A stretch of DNA of 64,000 bases from Terrimonas sp. (GTDB taxonomy: Bacteria; Bacteroidota; Bacteroidia; Chitinophagales; Chitinophagaceae): positions 1 to 64,000 of the forward strand of contig NZ_QCZJ01000010.1 of NCBI RefSeq assembly GCF_003075435.1. The letters run 5' to 3'. Shown here piece after piece: positions 7,993-15,544 of the stretch (position 1 is its first letter; each line of letters starts with the position of its first letter). The position numbers and the translations under genes were made by a program. Below the pieces are notes generated by a model. It was not told where the DNA came from, ran no database searches, and saw only the letters and a list, made by a program, of their open reading frames with translations.

Positions 7993-8127
7993 GCCACTAA
8001 CAAGGTATTGCCAAAAGCGGTGCTGAACGACTTCGATTGGGCATTTGTGCAAGGTTCAACATCCGTTCTTCGATTGAACTTTTGTGCTAAAATCCCCGCC
8101 TTCGGCAATACCCAAACCGTCAGCAAC
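7993..8127 (+). other. attC-like recombination site I (135 bp)
   Basis: R'' is GCCACTAAC (7993-8001), the exact complement of its cassette start at 6765-6773. The R' box is degenerate, GTCAGCAAC at 8119-8127, but has the same seven-base distance from the inner arm as site G. Arms GGTATTGCCAAAAGCGGTG and CCCCGCCTTCGGCAATACC pair at 16 of 19 positions. Short class. Confidence 0.8.
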
Positions 8128-8149
8128 GTTTTGAGAGACTTCACGATTA

Positions 8150-8277
8150 TGAAAATAATTTCTGGACTTTTTTTGCTTTTTATCATAAGCTGTACAGACA
8201 ACAAAACTAAAGAAGGCAAGCAGACTTTGGACTTTGGCTCATTCACTATTGAAACACCACATGTTTATTATCTCTGA
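8150..8277 (+). pseudogene. Truncated lipoprotein gene of the last cassette
   Basis: ATG at 8150 opens a lipoprotein signal peptide (LFLLFIISC, Cys at residue 11) and a short mature part that ends after 42 codons at 8277. The last few codons already lie in sequence that matches the reverse strand of an htrA gene tail. The frame is therefore the 5' stub of a cassette gene joined to unrelated DNA. It has lost its 3' end and its attC site. Confidence 0.65.
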
Positions 8278-8323
8278 ATCCATTTATACAGTAGTAGAAA
8301 ATACCCGCGCCACCGGAATTGGT
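8273..8323 (-). pseudogene. Remnant of the last codons of a second htrA-like gene
   Basis: Read on the minus strand this stretch encodes SGGAGIFYYCINGFR. That aligns with the C-terminal PGGTDVYYYGINGFR of the intact HtrA at 8630-10141 (9 of 15 identical), and the DNA match is of the same order. Only the tail remains, directly at the junction with the truncated cassette. It marks the right-hand edge of the cassette array. Confidence 0.7.
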
Positions 8324-8420
8324 GCGGATATATATTGCCGTAGGTAACAGGAAAATGGTACCTTAAGCCTTCGCCCACCCACAGCGGGGTTTTGTCAACA
8401 CATTTAAGTCAATACAAAGA

Positions 8421-8505
8421 ATGGAACACGGATAAAACAGAGGTGACTGATATCACGGATATCTATCTGTGTTGCGCTGTTTCATAAGTGTAGTCCGTGT
8501 GCTAT
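8421..8505. repeat. Dispersed intergenic repeat, copy 1
   Basis: The sequence begins ATGGAACACGGATAAAAC and ends with CCGTGTGCTAT. It is full of GGAT/ATCC and CCGTGT words and is weakly palindromic. A similar unit lies at 13103-13191. The rest of the 8324-8580 gap holds no gene that could be supported. Confidence 0.6.
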
Positions 8506-8580
8506 CCGGTGAAGCAGGAACATGCTTCAATTATTACGGGCAGTGAGGTGACGACATAAGCCATCAAAATCTGTTTAAAC

Positions 8581-8610
8581 AAAAAGCCACACCAGATGGT
8601 GCAGCCTTTT
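8581..8610 (-). terminator. Rho-independent terminator of htrA
   Basis: On the minus strand GCTGCACCA, a two-base loop and TGGTGTGGC form a stem with few mismatches, followed by TTTTT. It lies 20 bases past the htrA stop codon. Confidence 0.7.
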
Positions 8611-8629
8611 ACATAAAACCCTAACCTTA

Positions 8630-10141
8630 TTATTGTCTGAACCCGTTTATACCATAGTAGTAAACATCTGTACCACCGGGATAAACACCTTCTATCTGAA
8701 AATTATTTCCCTGTTTGCTTAAAGCAGATTTCAATTCGTTCACTGTTTTTACAGGTATACCGCCAATTTTAGTGATCACAAATCCATCTTTCATATTGGT
8801 TTGTGCATCGATAATGCCACCGTCAGCAATACCTGCCACCTGCACACCGCCTGCAATATTTAATTTTGCCGCCTGCTCTTTGGTTAATGCCTGGAATTTT
8901 GCTCCAAGAGATTCAATCGCTGCAGCATCCTGGCTGGCAAATGTTCCCATCTTTCCTTTCAGGATAACAGAAACTGTATTTTCAGAAGTACCGCGCATAT
9001 AAGTAATAGCTACCTTATCGCCGGGCTTCAATCTTGCAATCTGCTCAGAAAGCTGTGAAGTTGTTGAAATATCAGTTCCGTTGATTTTGGTAATAGCATC
9101 GCCTTTTTTAAGCCCTGCTTCTGCTGCAGCTCCCTGCGGGTCGGTATCTGCAATCCATACACCATTCACATCTTCGTTAATACCCAATTCCTTTTTAGCA
9201 GCATCATCCAGGTTTTCAGGCGCCATGCTTATGCCAAGATACCCTCTTTGCACTGAGCCATATTTCATAATATCACCTATTACTTTTTTCATCAGGTTTG
9301 CCGGAATGGAATAGGCGTAACCTGCATAGGAACCGGTAGGTGAAGCAATAGCTGCATTAATACCAACCAGTTCACCATTCGTATTTACAAGAGCACCGCC
9401 GCTGCTGCCGGGATTTACCGCAGCATCTGTTTGAATGAACGCTTCTACAGGCGCCTTACCCTGGCGGTTAATGCCAATATTACGGCTCTTTGCGCTAATG
9501 ATACCCTGTGTAACAGTTACATCAAGGTTTAGAGGATAACCGATTGCCAATACCCATTGCCCGAGTTTTACATCATCTGAATTACCCATAGGCATTACCG
9601 GTAAATTTTTACTGTCAATTTTGATAAGCGCCAAATCGGTATTGGGATCTGTGCCCACAACTTTAGCTTTGTAGTTTTTTCTGTCGTTCAGGGTTACCGT
9701 AACTTCTGTTGCACCATCCACTACGTGATTGTTGGTAACGATATACCCATCGTTGCTGATGATAACACCTGAACCAGATGCTTTTTGCTCAGGCTGCTGG
9801 AAGCTTCCACCGCCTTCACCAAAAAAGCGTTTGAACATTTCATCATTACCAAAAAAATCGCCGAATGGATTAGCCTGGCGGTTTTGCCTGCCGGCGGTTT
9901 CTTTAAACTTAACCACCGTTCTTATATGCACTACCGAAGGCACTGCATTTTCAGCGGCTTTCTGAAAATCTACCGGGCCGCCTGAAACCGAAGGAGCATA
10001 ATTGGTTTGTACCACAGGTGCTTTTCCACCATCCAGTATACTGTTGTATGTTTTTTCTTTGCCTCCTACAAAGGCAATACTGCCCACTACTGCCAGCGTG
10101 CCGATAGCTATTGCCACAATCTTTGATTTATTCTGCTTCAT
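8630..10141 (-). CDS. degP: HtrA/DegP-type periplasmic serine protease
   Basis: A 503-residue Do-family endopeptidase that degrades or refolds misfolded envelope proteins. An N-terminal signal anchor (residues about 8-26) is followed by the trypsin-like domain with His139 (TNNHVVDG), Asp169 (NTDLALIKI) and Ser247 (GSSGG), then two PDZ domains (about 295-385 and 405-500). Length and order are normal for the family. The gene lies downstream of a response regulator and kinase on the same strand, separated by a MITE-like repeat. Its upstream region has a CTGAA-N6-CTGAA repeat also found before the regulator, so control by that two-component system is likely. Confidence 0.93.
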   Translation of the reverse strand: MKQNKSKIVAIAIGTLAVVGSIAFVGGKEKTYNSILDGGKAPVVQTNYAPSVSGGPVDFQKAAENAVPSVVHIRTVVKFKETAGRQNRQANPFGDFFGNDEMFKRFFGEGGGSFQQPEQKASGSGVIISNDGYIVTNNHVVDGATEVTVTLNDRKNYKAKVVGTDPNTDLALIKIDSKNLPVMPMGNSDDVKLGQWVLAIGYPLNLDVTVTQGIISAKSRNIGINRQGKAPVEAFIQTDAAVNPGSSGGALVNTNGELVGINAAIASPTGSYAGYAYSIPANLMKKVIGDIMKYGSVQRGYLGISMAPENLDDAAKKELGINEDVNGVWIADTDPQGAAAEAGLKKGDAITKINGTDISTTSQLSEQIARLKPGDKVAITYMRGTSENTVSVILKGKMGTFASQDAAAIESLGAKFQALTKEQAAKLNIAGGVQVAGIADGGIIDAQTNMKDGFVITKIGGIPVKTVNELKSALSKQGNNFQIEGVYPGGTDVYYYGINGFRQ

Positions 10142-10190
10142 ATTAATTTTTTAAAAGGGTTAAATTATAAAGCAAATAGAACGCTCAAAA

Positions 10191-10206
10191 CTGAATGCAT
10201 TCTGAA
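10191..10206 (-). promoter_or_regulatory. Candidate response-regulator operator before htrA
   Basis: On the plus strand CTGAA occurs at 10191 and again at 10202, a spacing of 11 bases and about one helical turn. The same word and spacing occur before the OmpR-type regulator at 12602/12613. Tandem repeats with 11-base spacing are typical of OmpR/PhoB-family sites. Confidence 0.5.
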
Positions 10207-10277
10207 GAAATGAAGATCAGGAGAGGCTTTAACTTTTTATAAACCGATTTTTACAAAATGCTTAACAGGGGCAACTG

Positions 10278-10614
10278 TAATTAGGGCTTGCTGTTTAACT
10301 CCATTTTGGTGATATGCTGATAAAGATCATTGTATATTCATGCTTTGGTTATTAAATTACTGCATGGTTTTTGAATCAAATTTTTCAAAAACCATGCAGC
10401 TGTTTCGGCATAATTAAATTTTACGAATCTTTTTGCCTCCACAGCCGGCAGGCTGCGTAACCGGAACGCCGCTGCTTTTGTCTTTTGAAAAAATATGCTT
10501 CGCATTTTTTCAATTTCGCCTTCGGCGAAACCATACAAAAAGAGGCGGCTAACCCGGTTACTGGTAAAAACTTAAAAAAATAAATGCCGGGAGTTAAACA
10601 GCAAGCCCTGATTA
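10278..10614 (-). repeat. MITE-like repeat, copy 1 (337 bp)
   Basis: The element has terminal inverted repeats of about 25 bp containing GGCTTGCTGTTTAACTCC and beginning TAATTA/TAATCA. A near-identical copy lies inverted at 63178-63516. Inside are a palindrome around TTTCGCC/GGCGAAA and the hairpin CATGGTTTTTGAA with TTTTTCAAAAACCATG. It has no transposase. Its edge supplies the stop codon of the kinase gene ending at 10612. The rest of the 10207-10277 gap holds nothing else recognised. Confidence 0.85.
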
Positions 10615-11898
10615 TAGAGAAGATGCTGCGGGCTGATTCATATTGACGGCAAAGCAATGTAACCCGCTTTGAAAAGAATATTGCAAGGTAAAATTATTCA
10701 GTACACAAATTTTTTGAGCAATCTCAAGCCCAAGACCAATGCTATTGTTATCTGAACTGTTCTTTTGAAAACGGGTAAAAATTTTACTCGTATCTAACGG
10801 TGCTGCCCTGCCGGAATTTTTAACCGTGAGTACCTGCTGTTCCAGTGTAACCAATAATTTTCCGGAGGGAATATTATGCCGGATGGCATTGCTCAATAAA
10901 TTACCCACCAGTATTTCTGCCAGTGTTTTATTCATTTTGCAATATGCCGGCTCCGCCAGGTTAGTATGCAGTTGGAGGTTTTTAGCGGCAATAGCTTCAC
11001 TGTATTGATAAATGATTTTTTCAGTGATATCCTTCAGCGATATTGCTTCTCTCTCAGTAAACTGGTTATTGTCTAACCGGGTGAGCAGCAATAGTGTTTT
11101 GTTCAGCCTGCTCATACGTTGCGCGGCGTTGGAGAGTTCACCAATCAATTCCGCCTGTTCGGCTGTAATGGGATCGGTTTGCATTAATAACTCAAGCTTG
11201 GTTTGCAGCACTGCCAGAGGCGTTTGCATTTCGTGTGAAGCATTCTCCGTAAATTCTTTTTGCAGTACATACAACCGCCGGTTGTTTTCAGATAATGTGC
11301 GAATGGCTTTATTCAAATCCGAAAATTCATCAATATCCGTTTTCTGCAATTGTATAGGTTCATTGCTGTCAACCCGGAATTGCTGCAATTGCGAAAGCGT
11401 TTTATTAAACGGGAGCCACAGCTTTTTTGAAAGCCTTCTGTTTATCAGTAATAAACCGGCTATAATTAAAACAAGCAGTACAGTCATGATCAACACAATG
11501 CTCCTGATGAGATCCTCACTGCTTACAAGTGAATTCTGCACAACAATTTTATAAGGCAGTCCCCTGATCAGGATATTGCTTTCAAGAATCCTGTATGAAA
11601 CCGGGTGTTGTGCTGCTGCATCTGTTTTCTGTATGGTATACAAGCTATCATACGACCTGTATGATTGCAGCCTGTTGAAAATAATATCAGGTCCAAAAGC
11701 ATCAAGTACGGCAAAGGGGTCCCTGTCAGATATACGTTCGATACGCTTCACTATTTCCGTTTTTTGCAGCCGCAGGGCCTTATCTACATCGCTGGAAATA
11801 ATTTGCTGAATCACAAAATAAAAAAGCGGTACTGATATGATAAAAATACCAACAGCATAAAGTAAATAGGATTGTATGGAGCGATTGAGCAGTTTCAT
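10612..11898 (-). CDS. Sensor histidine kinase
   Basis: A 428-residue membrane kinase. The first TM helix is at about 11-31, a periplasmic sensor of about 100 residues follows, and the second TM is at about 133-153. Next are a linker, the HisKA dimerisation domain with phospho-acceptor His222 (ENASHEMQTPLAVL), an N box (NLLSNAIRHN) and a G box (SIGLGLEIAQKI). It overlaps the regulator gene by one base (TAATG), so the pair is an operon. The stop codon lies in the terminal repeat of a MITE-like element. The last residues are divergent, so the original C-terminus may have been altered by the insertion. Neighbouring htrA suggests an envelope-stress role. Confidence 0.9.
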   Translation of the reverse strand: MKLLNRSIQSYLLYAVGIFIISVPLFYFVIQQIISSDVDKALRLQKTEIVKRIERISDRDPFAVLDAFGPDIIFNRLQSYRSYDSLYTIQKTDAAAQHPVSYRILESNILIRGLPYKIVVQNSLVSSEDLIRSIVLIMTVLLVLIIAGLLLINRRLSKKLWLPFNKTLSQLQQFRVDSNEPIQLQKTDIDEFSDLNKAIRTLSENNRRLYVLQKEFTENASHEMQTPLAVLQTKLELLMQTDPITAEQAELIGELSNAAQRMSRLNKTLLLLTRLDNNQFTEREAISLKDITEKIIYQYSEAIAAKNLQLHTNLAEPAYCKMNKTLAEILVGNLLSNAIRHNIPSGKLLVTLEQQVLTVKNSGRAAPLDTSKIFTRFQKNSSDNNSIGLGLEIAQKICVLNNFTLQYSFQSGLHCFAVNMNQPAASSL

Positions 11899-12572
11899 TA
11901 AATATCGAACTTATAACCCATGCCGTAAACAGATCTTATATAATCGGTACAGCCTGCCTGTGTTAGTTTTTTCTTCAGGTTTTTGATATGCGCATATATG
12001 AAATCAAAGTTGTCAAAAACATCTGCGTCATCCCTTGTGAGATGTTCCGCAATAGCGTTTTTGGAAATCACTTTATTCTTATTGAATGCAAGATAAAGCA
12101 GCAGGTCATATTCTTTTCTTGTAAGATCAACATTCTTGTTATGCACAGTTACCGTTTTAGCAGCAGTATCAATATTGAGTTCATTTAATTGTATAATGCT
12201 ATTGCCATCAAATTTTCTGCGACGGATAATGGCGGCCACCCTGGCCCCCAGCTCTGAAAGGTGAAATGGTTTTGGTAAATAATCATCAGCACCAAGATTT
12301 AAACCTGCAATACGATCATCTATCGCGTTTTTAGCAGAAATAATAATAACGCCTTCAGTTTTCTTATTGGCTTTTAAATGTTTCAGGATATTCAAACCGC
12401 TGCCATCAGGTAATGTTATATCAAGCAGAATACAATCATAATCAAAACCCTCTATTTTATCCAATGCAGATTTGTAATCGGAAGCTGTTTCGCAAAGGTA
12501 ATTTTCGCTGCCCAGGTAGGTTGCAATACTTTTGCTTAATTCAGGCTCATCTTCAACTATCAATATCTTCAT
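11898..12572 (-). CDS. OmpR-family response regulator
   Basis: A 224-residue regulator. The receiver domain has phosphorylation site Asp51 (CILLDITLPDGSG), acidic residues EDE at 7-9 and Lys101 (LPKPF). The C-terminal winged helix is of OmpR type (DLTRKEYDLLLYLAFNKNKV, ending YIRSVYGMGYKFDI). It is the first gene of the operon with the kinase that follows. A tandem TCTGAA repeat upstream suggests autoregulation, and a like repeat occurs before htrA. Confidence 0.93.
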   Translation of the reverse strand: MKILIVEDEPELSKSIATYLGSENYLCETASDYKSALDKIEGFDYDCILLDITLPDGSGLNILKHLKANKKTEGVIIISAKNAIDDRIAGLNLGADDYLPKPFHLSELGARVAAIIRRRKFDGNSIIQLNELNIDTAAKTVTVHNKNVDLTRKEYDLLLYLAFNKNKVISKNAIAEHLTRDDADVFDNFDFIYAHIKNLKKKLTQAGCTDYIRSVYGMGYKFDI

Positions 12573-12600
12573 TCAGCTTTTTGCAAATAAAAGTAATGAT

Positions 12601-12617
12601 TCTGAAGAGAATCTGAA
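12601..12617 (-). promoter_or_regulatory. Candidate autoregulatory operator of the response regulator
   Basis: TCTGAA occurs at 12601-12606 and 12612-12617, exactly 11 bases apart, 29 bases upstream of the regulator start. The core CTGAA with the same spacing is repeated before htrA at 10191. Confidence 0.5.
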
Positions 12618-12918
12618 TGGAGAAGATAAATGGGGAGCATTTCAAATTTTCGCGTATATGGCAATCTTGTGCAGGTGCCTAGTGCCTCAGCATGACAAAC
12701 TGTAGTGCTGTATTGGACGTCAGTGTTATTGTTGAATACTGGTACTATTGTTCAATATATATTCTTCCGTCTGTCATGCCGAGTACCAAACCTGATTCAG
12801 GAAAAATATAAGGATGACATTTGCTTTCTTTCTACAAACAGGTAACCGCTACGCGGCAGGATGCCGGTTACAGCTTATAAGTTCCCGGCTTACCGGTTGC
12901 AATATTCACTGGTTATTT

Positions 12919-13010
12919 CACAGAGGTACACGAAGGCTACACAAAGAACCACAAAGAATAATAAAACGCTCTGTGTAACTTTGTGTATCCTTCGTGGCTC
13001 TTTGTGTAAC
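12919..13010. repeat. Long intergenic inverted repeat
   Basis: The left arm (12919-12959, starting CACAGAGGTACACGAAGG) pairs over about 40 bases with the right arm (12969-13010, ending CACGAAGG-complement and CTTTGTGTAAC). It would form a long stem with a tiny loop. The words resemble a dispersed family common in Bacteroidota genomes. The 12621-12918 stretch before it has no supported gene. Confidence 0.7.
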
Positions 13011-13102
13011 AAACCCATTCCCGCCGGGCAGACACCGGAATTCGTGGCAGGAAATATATCAGGGGTTATTTAAAAATAACTTCGGGCATGCACAATACGC
13101 AG

Positions 13103-13191
13103 AATGGAACACAGATAAAACGGATATGGCGGATATTTACGGAATGTATCGGTGTTTATCAGCATCATCCGTGTATTCCGTGTACTATTCT
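13103..13191. repeat. Dispersed intergenic repeat, copy 2
   Basis: The unit starts ATGGAACACAGATAAAAC, contains GGATATGGCGGATAT, and ends CCGTGTATTCCGTGTACTATTC. It is related to the unit at 8421-8505. Between 13192 and 13408 nothing else was recognised. Confidence 0.6.
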
Positions 13192-13408
13192 ATAAAAAGT
13201 ATTTGTTGTAATGCTAAATCATTATACACACGGCGCAACGCAGGAAACCTGATTTTCAATTCATCCATAATGATGTCATTGTAAGGCACGAGGCATCTAC
13301 CGTAGCGCTGTTGTGCCTACATACGAAAATTCGAAATGCACCCGATAAATGAGGCTGATAGCGCTCTTATGCCAATACCAAATCCGGCAGTTCAGGTTTA
13401 GTACAGCG

Positions 13409-14110
13409 CTATACTTTTTTAATATTTACTATAAACCCTACACCATATACATTGTTTATACTAACGGCATCAGACGCGGCAAGCAATTTTCGCAATCTTG
13501 AAATAAAAACATCCAGGCTTCTGCCGAGAAAATAATCATTCTCACCCCATAGCTGTGTTAGTATTTCTTCTCTTTTTAACACTTTATCAGATCTCAATAA
13601 AAGATATTCCAGCAGCTCTGCTTCACGCCGGGTCAGGAATACAGGAGCATTGCTGCCAATTTTTAGTTGCAGGGCATCTTTGTTATAAAACACATCTCCA
13701 ACCACAATAGTATTAGCCGAAACAGTTGACATTCCGGAACCTTTTCGCCGGATTATATTTTGAATGCGCAATACCAGTTCATCAATATCAAAAGGTTTGG
13801 TAACGTAATCGTCAGCGCCGATTTTCAAACCATATAGCTTATCTGCTTTTTCATTGCGTGCGGTAAGAAAAAGGAAAGGAATGTCCGGTGATATTTTTAA
13901 AATGCGGCCGGCAAGTTCAAATCCATCCATTTCCGGCAAACCGATATCTAGTATAACAATGCTGTAATCACCGGAATTTAATTTGAAATTATCAAGCGCA
14001 TCCCTTCCGTGTTTAACCCACAACACGTCGAAATCCATAACCTCAAGATATTGTTTTACAACATTGCCAAGATCATGCTCATCTTCAACAAACAGTATTC
14101 GATCTTTCAT
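13409..14110 (-). CDS. Response regulator, RprY-like
   Basis: A 233-residue OmpR-family regulator. The receiver has Asp55 (IVILDIGLPEMDGF), VEDEHD near the start and Lys105 (VTKPFDIDEL). The winged-helix domain has LTRREAELLEYLLLRSDKVLKREEIL and ends NNVYGVGFIVNIKKV. The gene follows the kinase gene on the same strand with a nine-base gap. The sequence style of both partners matches the RprX/RprY pair of Bacteroidota, which has been tied to redox and nutrient responses. This assignment rests on recognition and gene order only. Confidence 0.85.
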   Translation of the reverse strand: MKDRILFVEDEHDLGNVVKQYLEVMDFDVLWVKHGRDALDNFKLNSGDYSIVILDIGLPEMDGFELAGRILKISPDIPFLFLTARNEKADKLYGLKIGADDYVTKPFDIDELVLRIQNIIRRKGSGMSTVSANTIVVGDVFYNKDALQLKIGSNAPVFLTRREAELLEYLLLRSDKVLKREEILTQLWGENDYFLGRSLDVFISRLRKLLAASDAVSINNVYGVGFIVNIKKV

Positions 14111-14119
14111 ATAATTTGC

Positions 14120-15544
14120 TTATACAGGAATGGTGATAATAAAAGCAGATCCTTCTCCGGGGTTACTCTTTACAAACAAATCCCAGCCATGCGCGTCAGC
14201 ACTTTGTTTCACATAATATAACCCCAACCCTAAACCGGATATTTCTTCTACATCACCAATTTTGCTCCGGTAAAATTTTTTAAAAATATTCTTTTTTGTT
14301 TCTTCTGTCATTCCAACACCATTGTCTCTTATAGTAATTTGTATATATTTCTTCGTACTGGTGGTAGACACAGTGATTTCTTTTATCTGGTTATTATTAT
14401 ACTTTATTCCATTATCCATAATGTTCAGCAGCATAGTGGTAAAATAAAACCTGTCCAGGATAACAGTATCGTTTTGAGCCTCTTTGTACAAATTCAGCTT
14501 CACTTCTTTGTCAACCAGGTTTAAGCGGTAGTCCAGCAATATCTCATCGAGCAGGTTGTGAAGCGAATACTGTTCTTTTTGCAGTGTGAGATCATTAAGC
14601 GTGGTAAGATCAAGCACCTGCCCCACCAGTTTTTGTAACCGTCCTGCCTGTCTTTGAATAATACCCGATAAAGCATGAATATTTTCTTTCTTCCCGATAA
14701 TTTTATCGTTCTGTAAGCTCCGGTTGGCAATTGTTATTGCTGTGATAGGTGTATTAAATTCGTGGGTAATGCTGTTAATAAAATCGGTTTTCATTTCAGA
14801 AAGATGCTTTTGCCTGATCCAGTTCCTGAATGTTATGTAAAACATAGCAACAATAATGAGCAATGATATAAGGGACAATGTAAGTACTGGCATCATTTTA
14901 CTAAAGACCTCATGCACGCGGTTGTGCGTATCAACATATAAAGCAAAAACAATTTTATATGTTCGCGGTATTGGTATGCTTACCGATAATCCTGTTGTAC
15001 GGTTTTGCATATTGACGGTTTTCAAATTTCCTCCAATTCTTATACCTTCCGGGTGCTGATATTCAGCATGTATCAGGTTATATTTTTGCTTCTTATTATA
15101 CAGGGAAATATAATTGCCGTTTTCAAGCGACAGATCTAATGATTCAATCACTAACGCGTACTCAAGTGAATCCGCAATCTTTTTTTGACGTTTATAATCT
15201 GCAAGAATAGTTTCAAGGGTCTCATGCTCCCGAAGTACAGCGAAGATACTGTCACATACTTTTTGCTTTTCTGTTTCAAACGAAGCCCTGTCGTGTTTAT
15301 ACAATTCTTCAAGCCTGGGTATATTCCGGTTAAGTAATGTGTCAATTATACGTTGCCCGCCGGGAAACAACTTGTCATTGGTAATTATTTTAGAATAGTA
15401 TTCATTGATGGAAGATTTTTCTGCAAAACGATATCGTTCATTTTCCAGCTGGTAAGTATTGAAAATAAGAAATACCTGTACAGCAGAAAGTATGGCAAAA
15501 CTTATTACAGCAATTATCCGGTACGTTAGAATTGAATATTTCAT
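14120..15544 (-). CDS. Sensor histidine kinase, RprX-like
   Basis: A 474-residue membrane kinase. TM1 is at about 8-28, the extracytoplasmic helical sensor is at about 30-215, and TM2 at about 217-238. HisKA carries His261 (NSITHEFNTPITAI). The ATPase domain has an N box (LLNIMDNGIKYNN), a DNGVGM G1 box and ISGLGLGLYYVKQ. THEFxTP and the domain layout are typical of RprX. It is the first gene of the operon with the regulator downstream. It lies head-to-head with the susC operon across a 425-bp gap. Confidence 0.9.
   Translation of the reverse strand: MKYSILTYRIIAVISFAILSAVQVFLIFNTYQLENERYRFAEKSSINEYYSKIITNDKLFPGGQRIIDTLLNRNIPRLEELYKHDRASFETEKQKVCDSIFAVLREHETLETILADYKRQKKIADSLEYALVIESLDLSLENGNYISLYNKKQKYNLIHAEYQHPEGIRIGGNLKTVNMQNRTTGLSVSIPIPRTYKIVFALYVDTHNRVHEVFSKMMPVLTLSLISLLIIVAMFYITFRNWIRQKHLSEMKTDFINSITHEFNTPITAITIANRSLQNDKIIGKKENIHALSGIIQRQAGRLQKLVGQVLDLTTLNDLTLQKEQYSLHNLLDEILLDYRLNLVDKEVKLNLYKEAQNDTVILDRFYFTTMLLNIMDNGIKYNNNQIKEITVSTTSTKKYIQITIRDNGVGMTEETKKNIFKKFYRSKIGDVEEISGLGLGLYYVKQSADAHGWDLFVKSNPGEGSAFIITIPV

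Larger units (their letters stand above)
131..8127 (+). mobile_element. Integron-type gene cassette array without integrase (CALIN)
   Basis: Small, AT-rich, unrelated genes all on one strand are each followed by a long imperfect palindrome whose outer boxes resemble attC R'' (RYYYAAC) and R' (GTTRRRY). Cassette starts and the matching R'' boxes are: 131/1406, 1597/2270, 2398/3044, 3237/3810, 4821/5916, 6045/6577 and 6765/7993. In each of these seven the first nine bases of the cassette are the exact reverse complement of the nine-base R'' box. The cassette starting at 4002 does not match its R'' (4630) and looks like a fusion. A ninth cassette (from 8119) is truncated. No integrase gene or attI is visible. 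In a normal integron they would lie on the left, outside the window. Cassette genes include DUF1569, CPBP protease, MltR-like, cupin, ABM, alcohol dehydrogenase and pirin families. Confidence 0.85.

Noticed and set aside
131-8127. Array considered as a toxin-antitoxin or phage-defence island
   Set aside because: None of the genes has a recognisable toxin, antitoxin, nuclease or defence domain; the recombination-site pattern explains the clustering.
8008-8277. Longer 89-codon frame ending at the truncated lipoprotein
   Set aside because: Its first 47 codons lie inside the attC-like site I, and the lipoprotein signal peptide begins only at ATG 8150.
10421-10657. An open frame whose protein is nearly repeated at 63150-63380
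   Set aside because: Both frames lie largely inside the MITE-like repeat, run into neighbouring gene or terminal repeat sequence, and have no start signal. The similarity comes from the DNA repeat, not from a conserved protein.
12861-13284. Two overlapping open frames in the gap before the RprY-like gene
   Set aside because: They coincide with the inverted repeat and the dispersed repeat and show no protein-like composition.
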